64,000 nucleotides of DNA from Thiocystis violacea (GTDB taxonomy: Bacteria; Pseudomonadota; Gammaproteobacteria; Chromatiales; Chromatiaceae). The position numbers and the translations under genes were made by a program. Positions 53,184-62,806 of the stretch are shown piece by piece; position 1 is the stretch's first letter, and the number at the start of each line of letters is the position of its first letter. The notes below the pieces were generated by a model, which was not told the DNA's origin, made no database searches, and saw only the letters and a program-made list of their open reading frames with translations. The stretch covers positions 1-64,000 of the forward strand of contig NZ_NRRG01000028.1 of NCBI RefSeq assembly GCF_016583575.1, written 5' to 3'.

Positions 53184-55738
53184 GCCAACCGATCCAAACC
53201 TCCAGCGCCACCGCTCGCCCGCGTATCCTCATCGTCGACGACGTGCATGAGAATCTGCACGCGCTGATGAACATCCTGCGCGACGACTATGCGATCACCG
53301 CCGCGACCAGTGGCGACAAGGCCATCGAGCTGGCCCGGCGCGAGCCCCAGCCGGATCTCATCCTGCTCGACATCAAGATGCCGGGCATGGACGGCTACTC
53401 CGTGCTCGCCCATCTCAAGGCCGATCCGGGAACGTCCGACATCCCGGTCATTTTCGTCACCGCGCTGGCCGAGTCCGCCGACGAGGCGCGCGGCCTCAAA
53501 CTCGGGGTGGCCGACTACATCACCAAGCCCGTCAACCCGGACCTGCTCCGTTTGCGGGTGCGCACCCAGCTCGAACTCAGGCATTACCGGAGATACCCCA
53601 TGCGGTTCGATCCCACCGCGCGATCCGATCCGGATCATCGCCCCACGCTCCTCATGGTCGACGATGTCCCGGACAATATTCACGAGCTGCTGGAATCGCT
53701 CAAGGACGATTACCGCCTCCTGGTCGCCTGCAACGGTCCCAAGGCCATCAAGCTGGTCGAGGGTCCGGCCCCGCCCGATCTGGTACTGCTCGATATCCTG
53801 ATGCCGGAGATGGACGGCTACGAAACCTGTCGCCGCATCAAAGCCCTGCCGACGGGCAACCGGATTCCGGTCATCTTCCTGACCGTGGCCGACGCAACCC
53901 TGGAGAAGGTCAAGGGTTTCGAGGTCGGAGCGGCCGACTACATAACCAAGCCGTTCGACATCGACGAGGTACGCGCCCGCGTGCGCACCCATCTGGAACT
54001 CGCCCGCTTGCGCCAGGGGCTCGAAACGCAGGTGGCGCAGCGCACGGCCCTGTTGGAGCAGAGCGAGGAGAAGTACCGCATCCTCGCTGACTACTCGCCC
54101 AACTGGGAATACTGGATGGCGCCCGACGGCGGCTATCTCTACATGTCGCCCGCCAGTCTGGAGGTCTCGGGCCACGCGCCGGCGGAGTTCTTCGCCGATA
54201 GCGCGCTCATGGAAAGCCTCATCCATCCGGAGGATCGGGAAGCCTGGCTCGCGCGGGAGGCGGACATGACCGCGAGCACCGATCGCGGATCACTGGTCTT
54301 CCGCATCCAGGCCCGCGACGGCGCCGAGCACTGGATCGAGAATCTCTGCAAGCCGGTCTTCGATGAGGCGGGAAAATACCTGGGACGGCGCGGCTCCAAC
54401 CGCGACATCACGGCGCGTCGTCACGCCGAGCAGAAGGTCGATTTCCTCACCCATCGCGATCCCCTGACCGGCCTGCCCAACCGCTCGCTGTTCCGGGAAC
54501 TGCTGACGCACGCGATCGCGCAGGCCGAGGTCAGCCATGGCCAGTTCGCGCTCCTGTTTCTCGACCTCGACAACTTCAAGACCATCAACGAAAGCCTCGG
54601 CCACAGTCTCGGAGACCAGCTGCTGATCGGGGTCGGCAAGCGACTCCAGAGCCTGCTGCCCGAGGGCCATGCCATGGCGCGCATCGGCGGCGACGAATTC
54701 AACCTCCTCCTGGAGCGCGACCCGAACCTGCCCGGCATCGACCTGATCGCCCAGCATCTGATCGACGCCTTGGGAGAGCCCTTCCAGATCGACGGTCAAA
54801 GTGTCTATATCGGCGCCAGCATCGGCATCGCCCTCTATCCCGCCGACGGGCTGGATGGCGAAACCCTGCAAAGCAACGCCGACGCCGCGCTCTACCAGGC
54901 CAAGCAGCAGGGACGCGGCATCCTGCGCTTCTTCTCCCCGGAGATGACCCAGCGGGCCAAGGACCGCCTGACGCTCGAGGCCGACCTGCGTCGCGCGATC
55001 GAGGGCGATGAGCTGTTGCTGCACTATCAACCCCAGATCGACCTGGCCAGCGGCGCGGTCGTCGGCCTGGAGGCGCTGGTGCGCTGGCGGCATCCGCAAC
55101 GCGGCATGATTCCGCCCGGCGCCTTCATCCCGCTGGCCGAGGAGAGCGGCCTGGTGGTGCGCCTGGGCGATTGGGTGCTGCGCCGTGCCTGCCGCCAGAT
55201 CAAGACCTGGCTGGAGGCGGGGCTGGCGCCGCGCCAGACGGCGGTGAACGTCTCCGCCGTCCAGTTGAGTCGCGGCCAACTGGTGGAGTCGGTCAAGGAC
55301 GCCCTGCGCGAGACCGGCATCCCGCCCGATCGGCTGGAGCTGGAGATCACCGAGAGCTTCGTCATGCTCGATCGCGACCAGTCGTTCAAGGCCCTGGCGG
55401 AGCTGCGGGCGCTGGGCGTGCGTCTGTCGATCGACGACTTCGGCACCGGCTATTCCTCGCTCGCCTATTTGCAGCGGATCGAGGTGCATAAACTCAAGAT
55501 CGACCTCTCCTTCGTGCGCGACGTCACCACCAACAGCGGCAACGCCTCGATCGTCAAGGCCATCATCGCGCTCGGTCACAGCCTCGGTCTCGAAATCATC
55601 GCCGAGGGCGTCGAAGAACAAGACCAGGCGGACTATCTGCGCGCGCACCGATGCGACGTGATGCAGGGCTATCTGGTCAGCCGGCCACTGCCGGTGGAGG
55701 AGATCACGCGCTTTCTCAAGGATGACCGCCCGTCCTGA
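53180..55738 (+). CDS. REC-REC-PAS-GGDEF-EAL cyclic di-GMP protein
   Basis: The 852-residue protein has two receiver domains ([55 protein letters not shown]). A PAS domain follows, then GGDEF with intact RIGGDEF (GGDEF at residues 503-507), and an EAL domain (EAL at 631-633; also [26 protein letters not shown]). Both output domains keep their catalytic motifs. Its start overlaps the hybrid kinase, so the pair likely forms one phosphorelay to cyclic di-GMP. Confidence 0.93.
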   Translation: MSQPIQTSSATARPRILIVDDVHENLHALMNILRDDYAITAATSGDKAIELARREPQPDLILLDIKMPGMDGYSVLAHLKADPGTSDIPVIFVTALAESADEARGLKLGVADYITKPVNPDLLRLRVRTQLELRHYRRYPMRFDPTARSDPDHRPTLLMVDDVPDNIHELLESLKDDYRLLVACNGPKAIKLVEGPAPPDLVLLDILMPEMDGYETCRRIKALPTGNRIPVIFLTVADATLEKVKGFEVGAADYITKPFDIDEVRARVRTHLELARLRQGLETQVAQRTALLEQSEEKYRILADYSPNWEYWMAPDGGYLYMSPASLEVSGHAPAEFFADSALMESLIHPEDREAWLAREADMTASTDRGSLVFRIQARDGAEHWIENLCKPVFDEAGKYLGRRGSNRDITARRHAEQKVDFLTHRDPLTGLPNRSLFRELLTHAIAQAEVSHGQFALLFLDLDNFKTINESLGHSLGDQLLIGVGKRLQSLLPEGHAMARIGGDEFNLLLERDPNLPGIDLIAQHLIDALGEPFQIDGQSVYIGASIGIALYPADGLDGETLQSNADAALYQAKQQGRGILRFFSPEMTQRAKDRLTLEADLRRAIEGDELLLHYQPQIDLASGAVVGLEALVRWRHPQRGMIPPGAFIPLAEESGLVVRLGDWVLRRACRQIKTWLEAGLAPRQTAVNVSAVQLSRGQLVESVKDALRETGIPPDRLELEITESFVMLDRDQSFKALAELRALGVRLSIDDFGTGYSSLAYLQRIEVHKLKIDLSFVRDVTTNSGNASIVKAIIALGHSLGLEIIAEGVEEQDQADYLRAHRCDVMQGYLVSRPLPVEEITRFLKDDRPS

Positions 55739-55804
55739 ATTTGGCCCCTGGAAGCACCGGCCGAGAGGTTGTGAAACTACAACCCGGCCTGGGTTCGACC
55801 CGTG

Positions 55805-55830
55805 GATGGGCAAAGCGAAGCGTGCCCATC
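55805..55830. repeat. REP-like palindrome, copy 1
   Basis: Arms GATGGGC and GCCCATC enclose AAAGCGAAGCGT, a perfect 7-bp stem. Near-identical copies lie at 56626-56651 and a variant at 56545-56572. The copy stands between the cyclic di-GMP gene and the acetyltransferase. Confidence 0.75.
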
Positions 55831-55902
55831 CTGTACGCTCCTAGGCCCTGTTTTGAGCGACGAACCGTCTATCATGGCGGATCCCATATCGGAGGATTCC
55901 GC

Positions 55903-56544
55903 ATGTCCGACCTGAGCATCCGACGCTGTAGCGGCGCGGCCATCGCACCCCATCTCGACGACCTGGCGCGTCTGCGCCTCCAGGTCTTTCGCGATTGGCC
56001 CTATCTCTACGACGGCGACATGGACTACGAGAAGCAATATCTGGACACCTACAGCCGCTCGCCGGAGAGCCTCTTCGTGCTCGTCCTGGACGGCGACCGG
56101 GTGGTCGGCGCCTCGACCGGGGTGCCCATGGCCGATGAAACGCCGGACTTCAAGCGTCCCTTCCTGTCCCAGGGGCATGATCCCGAACGGATCTTCTATC
56201 TTGGCGAATCCGTTCTGCTACCCGAGTACCGGGGGCGCGGTCTGGGCGCGCGGTTCTTCGTCGAGCGGGAAGGTTTCGCGCGCGAGCTTGGCCGCTTTGC
56301 CCAGACTGCCTTCTGCGCCGTGGATCGCCCGCCCGATCATCCGCGCCGTCCGCCCGGCCATGTCCCGCTGGACGCCTTCTGGACCCGGCGCGGCTACGTC
56401 CGGCACCCCGAACTGCGGACCCGCTATACCTGGAAGGATCTGGACGAGGCCGAGCCAAGCCCCAAGCCCATGATCTTCTGGCTCAAGCGGCTGGACGGAC
56501 AGGCGGACCGAGCGGAACCAATAGGGGTGGGGTCGGACCGGTAG
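55903..56544 (+). CDS. GNAT-family N-acetyltransferase
   Basis: The 213-residue protein has the GNAT core: ARLRLQVFRDWPYLYDG, FVLVLDGDRVVGASTG, YLGESVLLPEYRGRGLGARF with the coenzyme A pocket R-G-x-G, and a C-terminal MIFWLKRLD. GGAGG lies eight bases before the ATG at 55903. Substrate is unknown. It is bracketed by REP-like palindromes. Confidence 0.86.
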   Translation: MSDLSIRRCSGAAIAPHLDDLARLRLQVFRDWPYLYDGDMDYEKQYLDTYSRSPESLFVLVLDGDRVVGASTGVPMADETPDFKRPFLSQGHDPERIFYLGESVLLPEYRGRGLGARFFVEREGFARELGRFAQTAFCAVDRPPDHPRRPPGHVPLDAFWTRRGYVRHPELRTRYTWKDLDEAEPSPKPMIFWLKRLDGQADRAEPIGVGSDR

Positions 56545-56572
56545 GATGGGCCGAGCGAGAGCGATGCCCATC
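56545..56572. repeat. REP-like palindrome, copy 2 (variant)
   Basis: Arms GATGGGC and GCCCATC match those of copy 1, with a 14-base centre (CGAGCGAGAGCGAT) instead of 12. It begins right after the acetyltransferase stop, so it could be a transcript-end hairpin. Confidence 0.7.
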
Positions 56573-56625
56573 TTGCAAGCCACGGCGAATTCAGGAGTGT
56601 GCCGGATGACACATTGGCACGGTTC

Positions 56626-56651
56626 GATGGGCAAAGCGAAACGTGCCCATC
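56626..56651. repeat. REP-like palindrome, copy 3
   Basis: Arms GATGGGC and GCCCATC enclose AAAGCGAAACGT, one base different from copy 1. The 3-prime flank (CTGTGCGCTCCGAGGCC) also matches the flank of copy 1 with few changes, so the repeated unit is longer than the hairpin. Confidence 0.75.
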
Positions 56652-56711
56652 CTGTGCGCTCCGAGGCCCAGAAGGTGCCCAATCGAGAGGATCGGCGCGT
56701 GGAGCGCAACC

Positions 56712-56769
56712 CCTCGGCCATACAACGGCTGGAGGCTGATCGCTGGCGGCTGACGGCTCTTTCTAGGTT
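56712..56769 (-). repeat. Interspersed repeat, copy 2 (inverted)
   Basis: The reverse strand reads AACCTAGAAAGAGCC followed by GCCAGCGATCAGCCTCCAGC and GTATGGCCGAGG, matching 14052-14116 except for a missing 7-base CCTCCAG unit and a few changes. It lies in intergenic DNA beside REP-like palindromes. Confidence 0.75.
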
Positions 56770-56837
56770 GAAAGGAGGCAACTGGGACCGGCGCTCGGTC
56801 GCTCAAGCCCGTTCCGGAAAGACTCCGTCACGATCCT

Positions 56838-58658
56838 CTAGCCGATCCAGTCCAGGGGATCCTCGTCCGGAGCGGGTTTGAGCCCCGGCGACTCGATGAA
56901 GAGCCGATGCCAGATGGCGAACTGCATGAGCCCGAACAGCTCGCGTCCGCCGCCTCGGCCGGCCTGGCGGGCGGCAACCAGGGCCGGGATGGCGTCGGCC
57001 TGGAACCAGTCGCGGATACCTCGGTTGTTCGACAGACGCCGACCGACCTCGTCCGCGACCGCCCCACGCAGCCAGTCGCCGACCGGGACATGGAAACCGC
57101 GCTTGGGGCGGTCCAGATGACCGGGCGGCAGAAGCGGCTCGGCCCAGCGCTTGAGCAGCCATTTCCCCTGGTGGCGACGCACCTTGAGCGAATCCGGCAG
57201 GGAGAGACCGAATTCCACCAGACGATGGTCCAGAAAGGGGACGCGCCCCTCCAGTCCGAACCCCATCAGCATGCGATCGGTCTTGACCAGCAGGTTGTCC
57301 GGCAGCGCCGTGACCAGGTCCGTGTATTGGCGTCGCCGCATGTCCGACCAGGACCTGGGGGTCTCCTTCCAGGCGCGCAGGAAGGGCGCGCGATCCGGTT
57401 CCGGCGCGGCGCGCAGGGCGGGTCCGAACAGCCGTCGCGACCAGCGCCCGGACCACTGTCCGCGGGTGCGAAAGCCCCCGCTGCCGGGATGGATGACCGA
57501 CTTGAACCAGCGCTCGGCGGGGCGCGGGTGATAGCGTCCATAGCCGGCGAAGACCTCGTCGCCGCCCTCGCCCGAGAAGACCACCTTCAGGTCCGCGCCG
57601 GCCGTCTCGGCCAGGATGGAGGTCGGCAGACAGGCGTAGTCGCGCATCAGTTCGTCGGCGCACCAGATACTGTGCGGGAGGCGTCCGAAGACCTGCTCCA
57701 GCTCCAGCTCCAGCGGCTGGTGATCGAGTCCGAAATGCTCGGCGACGCGCGCGGCCTCGTCCAGCTCATGGGCCATGGCCGTGCCCTTGTAGCCGACCGA
57801 GTAGCTCTTGATGCGCCCCGCGCCATGGGCGTGCAGCATGGCGGCGAGCACCGCCGAGTCCACCCCGCCGGAGAGAAAGAGTCCGAAGGGGACATCCGAG
57901 CGCATGTGCTCGCGCATGGCGGCGTTCATGAGTCCATCCAGCTCGGCGCGGGCCTCCTCGAAACCGATGGCGCGCGGCGCGACATCGAGCGCGGACCAGT
58001 AGCGATGGCGCTGGATGTTCAGATCGGCGTCGATCAGCAGCGCCTCGCCCGGCAAGACCCGTCGGATGCCGGCGACCGGCGTCTCCTCGCCGCTCGCGAA
58101 CTGGTTCTGGAGGAACTGGCGCAGCGCGCTCGCGACGACCTGGGGCCGTTCTGGCAGGATCGGCAGCAACGCCTTGATCTCGGAGGCGAAGGCGATGCGA
58201 TCGGGCAGGCGGACATAGAAGAGCGGTTTGATGCCGAGCCGGTCGCGCCCGAGGATCAGGCGTCCGGCCTGGGCGTCGTGCAGGGCGAAGGCGTACATGC
58301 CGCGCAGCCGGTCGAGGAAACCGAGCCCATGCACGGCATAGGCGTGCAGGATGGTCTCGGAGTCCGAATCGGTGCGCGGCCGGCGGCCCTGCTCGCGCAG
58401 CTCGGCGTTCAGCTCGATGTAGTTGTAGACCTCGCCGTTCGCGGCCAGGGCGAGCTGGCCATCCTCCGAGACCATGGGCTGATGGCCGGTCGCCAGACCG
58501 ATGATGGACAGCCGCGTCTGCGCCAGTCCGACCGGACCCGAATCATAGAGACCGCTGTCGTCCGGGCCGCGATGGGCGAGTTGGTCGGCCATGCGGGCGA
58601 GTTGGTCGGGCTCCGGCCGCCGGCCATGGCTCAGGATGAATCCGGCGATGCCGCACAT
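56838..58658 (-). CDS. asnB: Asparagine synthase (glutamine-hydrolysing)
   Basis: The 606-residue protein has the N-terminal glutaminase nucleophile at Cys2 (MCGIAGFIL), GRDRLGIKPLFY, and the synthase ATP site FLSGGVDSAVLAAML (a PP-loop), then VVFSGEGGDEVFAGYGRYHP and VKTDRMLMGFGLEGRVPFLD. It makes asparagine, or amidates another substrate as in the exosortase-linked amidotransferase subgroup. No exosortase gene is near, although a PEP-CTERM-like gene lies at the right edge. Confidence 0.94.
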   Translation of the reverse strand: MCGIAGFILSHGRRPEPDQLARMADQLAHRGPDDSGLYDSGPVGLAQTRLSIIGLATGHQPMVSEDGQLALAANGEVYNYIELNAELREQGRRPRTDSDSETILHAYAVHGLGFLDRLRGMYAFALHDAQAGRLILGRDRLGIKPLFYVRLPDRIAFASEIKALLPILPERPQVVASALRQFLQNQFASGEETPVAGIRRVLPGEALLIDADLNIQRHRYWSALDVAPRAIGFEEARAELDGLMNAAMREHMRSDVPFGLFLSGGVDSAVLAAMLHAHGAGRIKSYSVGYKGTAMAHELDEAARVAEHFGLDHQPLELELEQVFGRLPHSIWCADELMRDYACLPTSILAETAGADLKVVFSGEGGDEVFAGYGRYHPRPAERWFKSVIHPGSGGFRTRGQWSGRWSRRLFGPALRAAPEPDRAPFLRAWKETPRSWSDMRRRQYTDLVTALPDNLLVKTDRMLMGFGLEGRVPFLDHRLVEFGLSLPDSLKVRRHQGKWLLKRWAEPLLPPGHLDRPKRGFHVPVGDWLRGAVADEVGRRLSNNRGIRDWFQADAIPALVAARQAGRGGGRELFGLMQFAIWHRLFIESPGLKPAPDEDPLDWIG

Positions 58659-58681
58659 TTTTTTAGTTGTCGGTTGTCAGA

Positions 58682-59923
58682 TCAAAGGGTGTCGCGCAGC
58701 ACTTGGCCGTTTTTGGTGGAGAGTTCGAGTTCCGGGCCTTGGGCGGGGATGAGTTGGACCCGGATGTCGCCGGTCTGGGTTTGGATCTCGATGCGGTCCC
58801 AGTCGCGCGCGACCGCGCCGACGACCAGGCTGGTGTCCTTTTCGGTGAAGACGCCCGAGTGCTGGACCTCGAATGTCAGAACCCCATCCTTCGCGACCAG
58901 GGAGTCCCGCACCCGGGTTCCCGGCAGACCGAAGCCGCGTCCCTTGAGCAGGATGAGGGCGGAGCGCTCCGGCCAGTCGTGCCAGACCAGACTGATCCGC
59001 GCCTCGTCGGCGAGGAGTCGCAGCACGCGCGGCGGCGGGTCGTAGCTCGACTGGATCACCTCCTGCGAGCGGTTCTGATGCACCGGGGTCGCCAGAAGCA
59101 CGCCGAACACCAGGACGGCGGAGGCCAGTCCGTAGCCGATTGCCAGGGCGAGCGGGTGTTTCGGCGGCTGGTGCGCGGCCGGTGGCTCCAGGGCCAGACG
59201 GTCTTCCCGCTGTGGGACGCGCAGCACGAAGTAATAGAGCGCGAAGGCCAGGCCATAGGCGATCACGGCCGACCAGATGATGTCGGACAGATAGTGATCC
59301 CCGGCGCTCATGCGCCCGATCCCAAGCAGCGTGCCCAGCACGATGGAGCCGGCCAGCGCCAGATAGGCCAGCTGCGGACGCCTTCGCCGCCAGATCAGGA
59401 AGAAGGCGCCCAGCATGTAGCCGGCCGAGCTGTGACCGCAGGGAAAGGACTTGCCCTGGCCCGGCTCGCCCATGACCAGGGGCGGCAGATAGGTCTCGGT
59501 TCCGCCCAGTTCGAGCGTCTGATGGGGACGCGGCCGGCCGGTGTGATCCTTGAGGATGGCGTTGACCATCAGGCCAGGGCCAAGCAGGGCGGTGGCGAGC
59601 AGAAAGATGGCGTGTAGACGCAGACGGGCGAAGCGCGCCCAGATGGAGCCGGCTCCGATCACCAGCAGACTGCCGATCGTGACCAGACCGACCAGCAGCG
59701 GCGCGGCCTGATAGAAGAACAGCCAGAGCGCCTCGCGGGACTCGAACCAGGGGTCGTCCGCCTCGGGATGATAAAAGATCGCCGCCGCTCGGAGATCCAG
59801 GTCCGTGATCCAGAAGGGCAGGGTGCCGACCAGGGCGAGCAGGACGAGCACGAGGAGCTGAAAACGCCAATGGGGACTCGCGTGGACGAATAACCGCACC
59901 TGGGGGACCGCCGAGGGAGACAT
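58682..59923 (-). CDS. PAP2-type membrane phosphatase with C-terminal extension
   Basis: The 413-residue protein has several membrane helices and the three PAP2 motifs: KDHTGRPRP, PCGHSSAGYMLG and GRMSAGDHYLSDI. About 130 residues after the last helix (from VIQSSYDPPPRVLRLLADEA) form a soluble beta-rich domain not usual for PAP2 enzymes. The ATG at 59923 is used; a TTG at 59962 would overlap the MFS stop and is also possible. It lies downstream of the MFS gene and may be translated with it. Confidence 0.85.
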   Translation of the reverse strand: MSPSAVPQVRLFVHASPHWRFQLLVLVLLALVGTLPFWITDLDLRAAAIFYHPEADDPWFESREALWLFFYQAAPLLVGLVTIGSLLVIGAGSIWARFARLRLHAIFLLATALLGPGLMVNAILKDHTGRPRPHQTLELGGTETYLPPLVMGEPGQGKSFPCGHSSAGYMLGAFFLIWRRRRPQLAYLALAGSIVLGTLLGIGRMSAGDHYLSDIIWSAVIAYGLAFALYYFVLRVPQREDRLALEPPAAHQPPKHPLALAIGYGLASAVLVFGVLLATPVHQNRSQEVIQSSYDPPPRVLRLLADEARISLVWHDWPERSALILLKGRGFGLPGTRVRDSLVAKDGVLTFEVQHSGVFTEKDTSLVVGAVARDWDRIEIQTQTGDIRVQLIPAQGPELELSTKNGQVLRDTL

Positions 59924-59958
59924 GGGAGGCGCGAGGGTATCGGTTCGGGTGGCGAATC

Positions 59959-61284
59959 TCAATGCGCGTGCGCCCGTCGGGCGAGGGTGAGGTTACGACA
60001 GCGCGTCTCCGGCGCGAAGAGCGCGGCGATCAGGGCCAGCAGGGCGAATCCGGCGGAGAGCCAGAGCCCATTCCGGTAGTCGGCGAGCGCATAGCGCCTT
60101 ACCCCGTCGATCAGGACGCCGTCCCAGGTCAGATCCATGGCCCAGCCGAAGGCCGGCTGCATGATGGCCGCGCCCAGGAACAGCCCGGTATTGACCAGTG
60201 CGATGGCCATGCCGGCGACACCGGGCGGCACCACCTCCTTCGCCGAGGCATAGCCGACGACGAAGCCCCCCGCCACCAGTCCGAGCAGGGCATAGAGCGT
60301 CAGCCCGCTCCAGCCCGGTCCCCAGGGCAGCAGGATGAGCGCCAGCCAGAGCAGCAGGGACAGCGCGCTGGCCGCGACGATGACCGGCTTGCGCCGCCCC
60401 AGTCGATCCGAGAGCGCCCCCATCGCCAGACAGCCGAGCGCGAAGCCGGCCAGGGCGAGCGTCGTGTAGAGCGACGCCTGGGTGCGATCCAGTCCGAAGG
60501 CGTCGCGCATCAGCGGCACGCCCCAGAGCCCGGCGAAGGCCAGCAGGCTGCCGGTCACCCCGAACATCACGAAGAAGCTCGGCCAGACCGCGCGCGTGGT
60601 CAGCACCCCGCGCAGATCGAGCAGCCAGTGACGGTCGCGCGGCGGATGCGGCTCCAGTCCGTCCATCTCCTGGACCGAGGGCAGACCCGCGTCCTGGGGT
60701 CGGCTACGCACCAGGATGGCGCTCAGGATGGCGATCAGCACCGACAGCAGACCCATGCCGACGAAGACGTTGCGCCAGGAGGTCGCATGCAGCACCAGGG
60801 CCAGCGGCCCGGTCGCGAGAATCGCGCCCAGGTTGCCGAGCAACAGGGTGAGTCCGCTGATCGAGCCATAGTTGCGCTCGCTGAACCATTGGGTGTTGGA
60901 GCGCATGAGTCCGACAAAGATCACCGAGACCCCGAGCCCGACCAGCAGACGCCCAGCCGAGGCGACCTCGAAGGTCTCCGCGAGCCCGAACAGAATCGAG
61001 CCGGCCCCGGCCACCAGACAGCCCAGGCTGACCGCGAGGCGCGAGCCCAGGGTGTCGGCCAGCACCCCGGCGGGGATCTGCATGGCGGTATAGATGTAGT
61101 AATACATGGCCGCCAGCGAGCCGAGCGCCGCGCCGCTGGTCTGGAAGGCGGCCATGAGATCGGCCGAGACGACGCCGGGGGCCATGCGATGGAAGAAAGC
61201 CGTCATGTAGGCCAGGATCAGGATGGCGTAGATGGTCCAACGCAGACGCTCGAAGCGTCGGAACTCGGCGGGTTCGATGGTCAT
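59959..61284 (-). CDS. Major facilitator superfamily transporter
   Basis: The 441-residue protein has about twelve hydrophobic helices and MFS motif A in GVLADTLGSRLAVSLGCLVA and GALSDRLGRRKPVIVAA. The first helix has AYMTAFFHRMAPGVVSADLM, and the middle loop (RSRPQDAGLPSVQEMDGL) separates the two halves. Substrate is unknown. It precedes the PAP2 gene by 35 bases on the same strand. Confidence 0.9.
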   Translation of the reverse strand: MTIEPAEFRRFERLRWTIYAILILAYMTAFFHRMAPGVVSADLMAAFQTSGAALGSLAAMYYYIYTAMQIPAGVLADTLGSRLAVSLGCLVAGAGSILFGLAETFEVASAGRLLVGLGVSVIFVGLMRSNTQWFSERNYGSISGLTLLLGNLGAILATGPLALVLHATSWRNVFVGMGLLSVLIAILSAILVRSRPQDAGLPSVQEMDGLEPHPPRDRHWLLDLRGVLTTRAVWPSFFVMFGVTGSLLAFAGLWGVPLMRDAFGLDRTQASLYTTLALAGFALGCLAMGALSDRLGRRKPVIVAASALSLLLWLALILLPWGPGWSGLTLYALLGLVAGGFVVGYASAKEVVPPGVAGMAIALVNTGLFLGAAIMQPAFGWAMDLTWDGVLIDGVRRYALADYRNGLWLSAGFALLALIAALFAPETRCRNLTLARRAHAH

Positions 61285-61460
61285 GGTGGATCCTGAATGG
61301 CGCGGGATGGGAGTCGGCGAGCGCGGCGGGGCTCCATGTTACAGGAGCGCGGCGGGGCTTGTGAGGCTGGTCACGGACTGGCCCGTCCTCGGTCGTCTTT
61401 CGCGCCACGACTGCGTAAGATCGGCGCACGACTCATCACTCTTCGCCAGGAGGCATACAG

Positions 61461-62390
61461 ATGCCCACGTCCGGATTTCGCCTTGTCACCCGTAGCGACT
61501 TCGACGGCCTGGTCTGCGCCGTTCTGCTCAAGCACCTGAAGCTGATCGAGGAGATCGCCTTCGTCCATCCCAAGGATATGCAGGACGGGCGAATCGCGAT
61601 CTCCAGCCAGGACATCACCACCAACCTGCCCTATGTCGAGGGCGTGCATCTCGCCTTCGATCATCACCACTCCGAGACCCTGAGAGTCGGCCGGCATGAC
61701 AATCATGTCATCGACCCCGACGCCCCCTCGGCGGCGCGGGTCGTCTGGCGGCACTATGGCGGCCACTCAGTCTTCCCGGCGGCCTGGGACGAGATGATGG
61801 CTGCCGTGGACAAGGGCGACTCGGCCCAGTTCGACCGCGAGGAGGTGCTCAATCCCAAAGGCTGGGTGCTGCTCAATTTCCTCATGGACGCCCGCACCGG
61901 ACTCGGCCGTTTCCGCGAGTTCCGCATCTCCAACTACAACCTGATGATGGATCTCATCGACTACTGCAAGGACCACGGCATCGCCCAAATCCTGGAACTG
62001 CCGGACGTCAAGGAACGGGTCGATCTCTATTTCGAGCAGGAGGCGCGGTTCAAGGAGCAACTCCAGCGTTGCGCCAGCGTCCATGGCAACCTGGTAGTGC
62101 TGGATCTGCGCGGCGAAGAAACCATCTGGGCCGGCAACCGCTTCATGATTTACGCCCTCTTCCCCCAGTGCAACATCTCCATTCATGCGCTCTGGGGCCT
62201 GAAGCAGCAGAACACGGTGTTCGCCACCGGCAAGTCCATCTTCGATCGCGGCTCCCGAACCAACATCGGTGAGTTGATGCTGGAATACGGCGGCGGCGGA
62301 CATGAAGCCGCCGGCACCTGTCAGGTTGGGAATGATCGGGCGGAAGAGGTACTGGCCGAGCTGATCGAGCGGATTAACGCCGACGGTTGA
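61461..62390 (+). CDS. DHH-family phosphoesterase
   Basis: The 309-residue protein has the DHH motifs: TRSDFDGLVCAVLL with the first aspartate, LAFDHHHSE for the central motif, and a C-terminal DHHA1-type GGGGHEAAGTCQV. Members are manganese-dependent exopolyphosphatases, nanoRNases or cyclic dinucleotide phosphodiesterases; the exact substrate cannot be read. GCCAGGAGG precedes the ATG. It is alone, with no obvious partner. Confidence 0.9.
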   Translation: MPTSGFRLVTRSDFDGLVCAVLLKHLKLIEEIAFVHPKDMQDGRIAISSQDITTNLPYVEGVHLAFDHHHSETLRVGRHDNHVIDPDAPSAARVVWRHYGGHSVFPAAWDEMMAAVDKGDSAQFDREEVLNPKGWVLLNFLMDARTGLGRFREFRISNYNLMMDLIDYCKDHGIAQILELPDVKERVDLYFEQEARFKEQLQRCASVHGNLVVLDLRGEETIWAGNRFMIYALFPQCNISIHALWGLKQQNTVFATGKSIFDRGSRTNIGELMLEYGGGGHEAAGTCQVGNDRAEEVLAELIERINADG

Positions 62391-62554
62391 GCCTATTCCA
62401 GTGGAGTGAACCGCAATGGCGGGAAAGAAAGAACAAAGACCATGGCTTGCGATCCCCACGGGTGTCACCCTCTGATGGAGTGAGCGTCACAGGATCGACC
62501 AAGGCTTTGAAGTCTCTTGTGTTCTTTCCCCTCTTCGCGGTTCTGCCATTGGTT

Positions 62555-62806
62555 TCAGGTTGAAGCCGGCCCCTTGATCGCCAGCGCCTGCTTGAGGGCT
62601 TGGGCCGTCTCGACCAGGCCGTTGCGGTTCGCCATTCCCGAGTCGATGCCCCCGTAGGCGCCGGGAATCGCGTCGCTTGCCCCTTTTTCCTCTGAATGGG
62701 TGCGTCGTCCACGGCGGCTCTTCGTTGGGCCGGTTGAGCAGCCACCAGGCTGTGCCGTAGGCAAGGCGATCGCGATGGGGATGACGATGTTGACTGAGCG
62801 GTTCAT
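62555..62806 (-). pseudogene. Frameshifted remnant of a membrane protein
   Basis: The minus-strand frame starts MNRSVNIVIPIAIAL, a membrane helix. In the next frame after about residue 15 the text reads YGTAWWLLNRPNEEPPWTTH, which continues the helix and linker of a known membrane-bound glycoside-type protein N-terminus. The end (GLVETAQALKQALAIKGP) again looks protein-like. I read it as a decayed, fused fragment of uncertain origin. Confidence 0.35.

Noticed and set aside
56907-59045. 712-residue plus-strand frame across asnB and the PAP2 gene
   Set aside because: Spans two well-supported genes in antisense and has no domain character.
62419-62531. Long-distance inverted AAAGAA/TTCTTT-rich segments after the DHH gene
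   Set aside because: The pairing is imperfect and the spacing too wide for a terminator; probably degenerate intergenic repeat.
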